Positions 5,327 through 6,178 of a DNA stretch of 6,178 nt are shown in pieces. The first letter of the stretch is position 1; every line of letters begins with the position of its first letter. Source of the stretch: an uncultured Eubacterium sp. (GTDB taxonomy: Bacteria; Bacillota; Clostridia; Lachnospirales; Lachnospiraceae); assembly GCA_905236735.1 (NCBI GenBank), contig CAJOOU010000012.1:1-6178 (forward strand), written 5' to 3'. The notes below the pieces were generated by a model, which worked only from the letters and a program-made list of their open reading frames with translations, did no database searches and was not told the DNA's origin. Made by a program: the position numbers and the translations under genes.

Positions 5327-6053
5327 TAATATTATTGAGGTTAGGAATCTTCATAAATACTTTGACAAACATGAGGTTTTAAAGGGAATTGACCTTAGGG
5401 TTAATAAAGGAGAGGTAGTGGCAATAATAGGACCTTCCGGATGCGGAAAGTCAACTTTTCTGCGTACACTCAATCTTCTTGAAGAGCCAACGGAAGGACA
5501 GATACTTTTTGAGGGAACGGATATTACTGACAAGTCGGTTGACATAAATGTTATCAGACGAAAAATCGGAATGGTGTTTCAGCAATTCAATCTCTTTCCC
5601 AATTACACGGTGAAGGAGAATATTACACTTGCTCCGGTAAGACTTGGCATGCTATCAAAGGATGAGGCTGACAAAAAGGCAACAGAGCTTTTGGAAAGAG
5701 TTGGGCTTCCGGATAAGGCGGATGTCTATCCGTCATCACTTTCGGGAGGACAAAAACAGCGAATAGCTATAGCGCGCTCTCTTGCTATGGAGCCGGATGT
5801 TATTTTGTTTGACGAGCCGACAAGCGCTCTTGACCCGGAAATGGTAGGCGAAGTGCTTTCGGTAATGCAGGATCTGGCAAAAGAAGGTATGACAATGCTT
5901 GTGGTTACTCATGAGATGGGATTTGCCAGAGAGGTAGCTGACAGAGTTCTCTTTATTTATGATGGTGTTATTTATGAAGAGGGCAGTCCGGAAGAGGTAA
6001 TTAACAATCCTAAGAAAGAAAGAACAATAAGTTTTTTAAAAGCTGTATTATAA
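5316..6053 (+). CDS. Polar amino acid ABC transporter ATP-binding protein (GlnQ/HisP family)
   Basis: This 245-aa cytoplasmic ATPase powers the importer encoded with it. All nucleotide-binding motifs are intact: an aromatic A-loop at Y15/F16, Walker A GPSGCGKST (39-47), Q-loop FQQFNLFPNYTV (88-99), signature LSGGQKQR (142-149), Walker B VILFDEPTSALD (162-173) with E167 as the catalytic Glu, and switch H199 in VVTHE. The length and the motif FQQFNLFP are typical of the polar amino acid group. The start is a GTG at 5316 with TGAGGT (5301-5306) 9 nt upstream, inside the permease gene. The 11-bp overlap suggests translational coupling. It is the last gene of the operon, followed 4 bp later by a strong terminator hairpin. 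The usual gene names glnQ or tcyC would overstate what is known about the substrate, so no symbol is given. Confidence 0.96.
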   Translation: MTDNNIIEVRNLHKYFDKHEVLKGIDLRVNKGEVVAIIGPSGCGKSTFLRTLNLLEEPTEGQILFEGTDITDKSVDINVIRRKIGMVFQQFNLFPNYTVKENITLAPVRLGMLSKDEADKKATELLERVGLPDKADVYPSSLSGGQKQRIAIARSLAMEPDVILFDEPTSALDPEMVGEVLSVMQDLAKEGMTMLVVTHEMGFAREVADRVLFIYDGVIYEEGSPEEVINNPKKERTISFLKAVL

Positions 6054-6057
6054 TAAT

Positions 6058-6085
6058 GCTGCGGTAAAAGGCCGCAGCTTTTTTT
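6058..6085 (+). terminator. Rho-independent terminator of the ABC transporter operon
   Basis: GCTGCGG (6058-6064) and CCGCAGC (6072-6078) form a perfect GC-rich 7-bp stem with loop TAAAAGG, followed at once by seven T residues (6079-6085). It begins 4 bp after the ATPase stop codon. This is the clearest terminator in the window. Confidence 0.93.
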
Positions 6086-6091
6086 ATTGTA

Positions 6092-6178
6092 AAGACTCGC
6101 TCGCGAGTCTTGCGCGCCGGATTCGGGTCTGCTTCAGCAGACAAATTCCTGTCCGAATCCGTGCGCATCCTCGCGGAG
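6092..6178. repeat. GC-rich multi-palindromic intergenic element, cut by window end
   Basis: Right after the terminator the sequence turns to about 60% GC (53 of 88 bases from 6091) and is almost entirely self-complementary. AAGACTCGC (6092-6100) and GCGAGTCTT (6103-6111) are perfect arms. GGATTCGG (6119-6126) pairs with CCGAATCC (6153-6160) and encloses a perfect hairpin GTCTGC-TTCA-GCAGAC (6127-6142) plus an unpaired AAATTCCTGT. The outer stem extends through C6118-G6161 and, after one bulge, TGCGCG (6111-6116) with TGCGCA (6162-6167). CTCGCGAG (6100-6107) can further pair with CTCGCGGAG (6170-6178) with one extra base. Such nested palindromes suggest a REP- or MITE-like interspersed repeat, or a structured RNA. 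No open reading frame of note is seen and the right boundary lies outside the window. Confidence 0.5.

Overview
The window reads as ordinary chromosome of a low-GC Gram-positive anaerobe of the Clostridia, most likely a member of the Lachnospiraceae. This is inferred from the AT-rich intergenic DNA, the strong AGGAGG ribosome binding sites, the lipoprotein-type (lipobox) binding protein, the use of TTG and GTG starts, the fused FolB-FolK protein and the style of the IlvC sequence. No genus can be fixed from the sequence alone.

Layout. (1) Positions 1-966, plus strand: the end of a folate operon, with the last quarter of dihydropteroate synthase (folP) overlapping a fused dihydroneopterin aldolase / HPPK gene (folB-folK). 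These cover three enzyme activities of the dihydropteroate branch of folate synthesis. (2) Positions 973-1908, minus strand: a diacylglycerol-kinase-family lipid kinase, convergent with the folate genes and only 6 bp from them. (3) Positions 1909-2148: an AT-rich divergent intergenic region with candidate promoters and a weak CodY-like palindrome. (4) Positions 2149-3688, plus strand: ilvN (acetolactate synthase regulatory subunit) and ilvC (ketol-acid reductoisomerase), the valine/isoleucine/leucine pathway. No catalytic ilvB lies beside them. (5) Positions 3689-3786: a short gap with a good TATAAT promoter overlapped by a 14-bp hairpin. (6) Positions 3787-6053: a three-gene polar amino acid ABC importer (binding lipoprotein, permease, ATPase), closed by a strong intrinsic terminator at 6058-6085. 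(7) Positions 6092-6178: a GC-rich, multiply palindromic element that runs to the window edge and looks like an intergenic repeat or a structured RNA.

The most interesting object is the binding lipoprotein of the ABC importer (3787-4620). Its two halves are in the opposite order to the usual SBP_bac_3 (GlnH/HisJ-like) family. The part that normally forms lobe 2 and the C-terminal helices comes first. The part that normally forms the N-terminal lobe comes last and ends exactly at the hinge strand. The ligand-contact positions expected of the family appear to be kept in both halves, so this looks like a functional natural circular permutation whose lipid anchor is attached at the hinge. The remaining genes are intact and typical, apart from small points listed in the findings.
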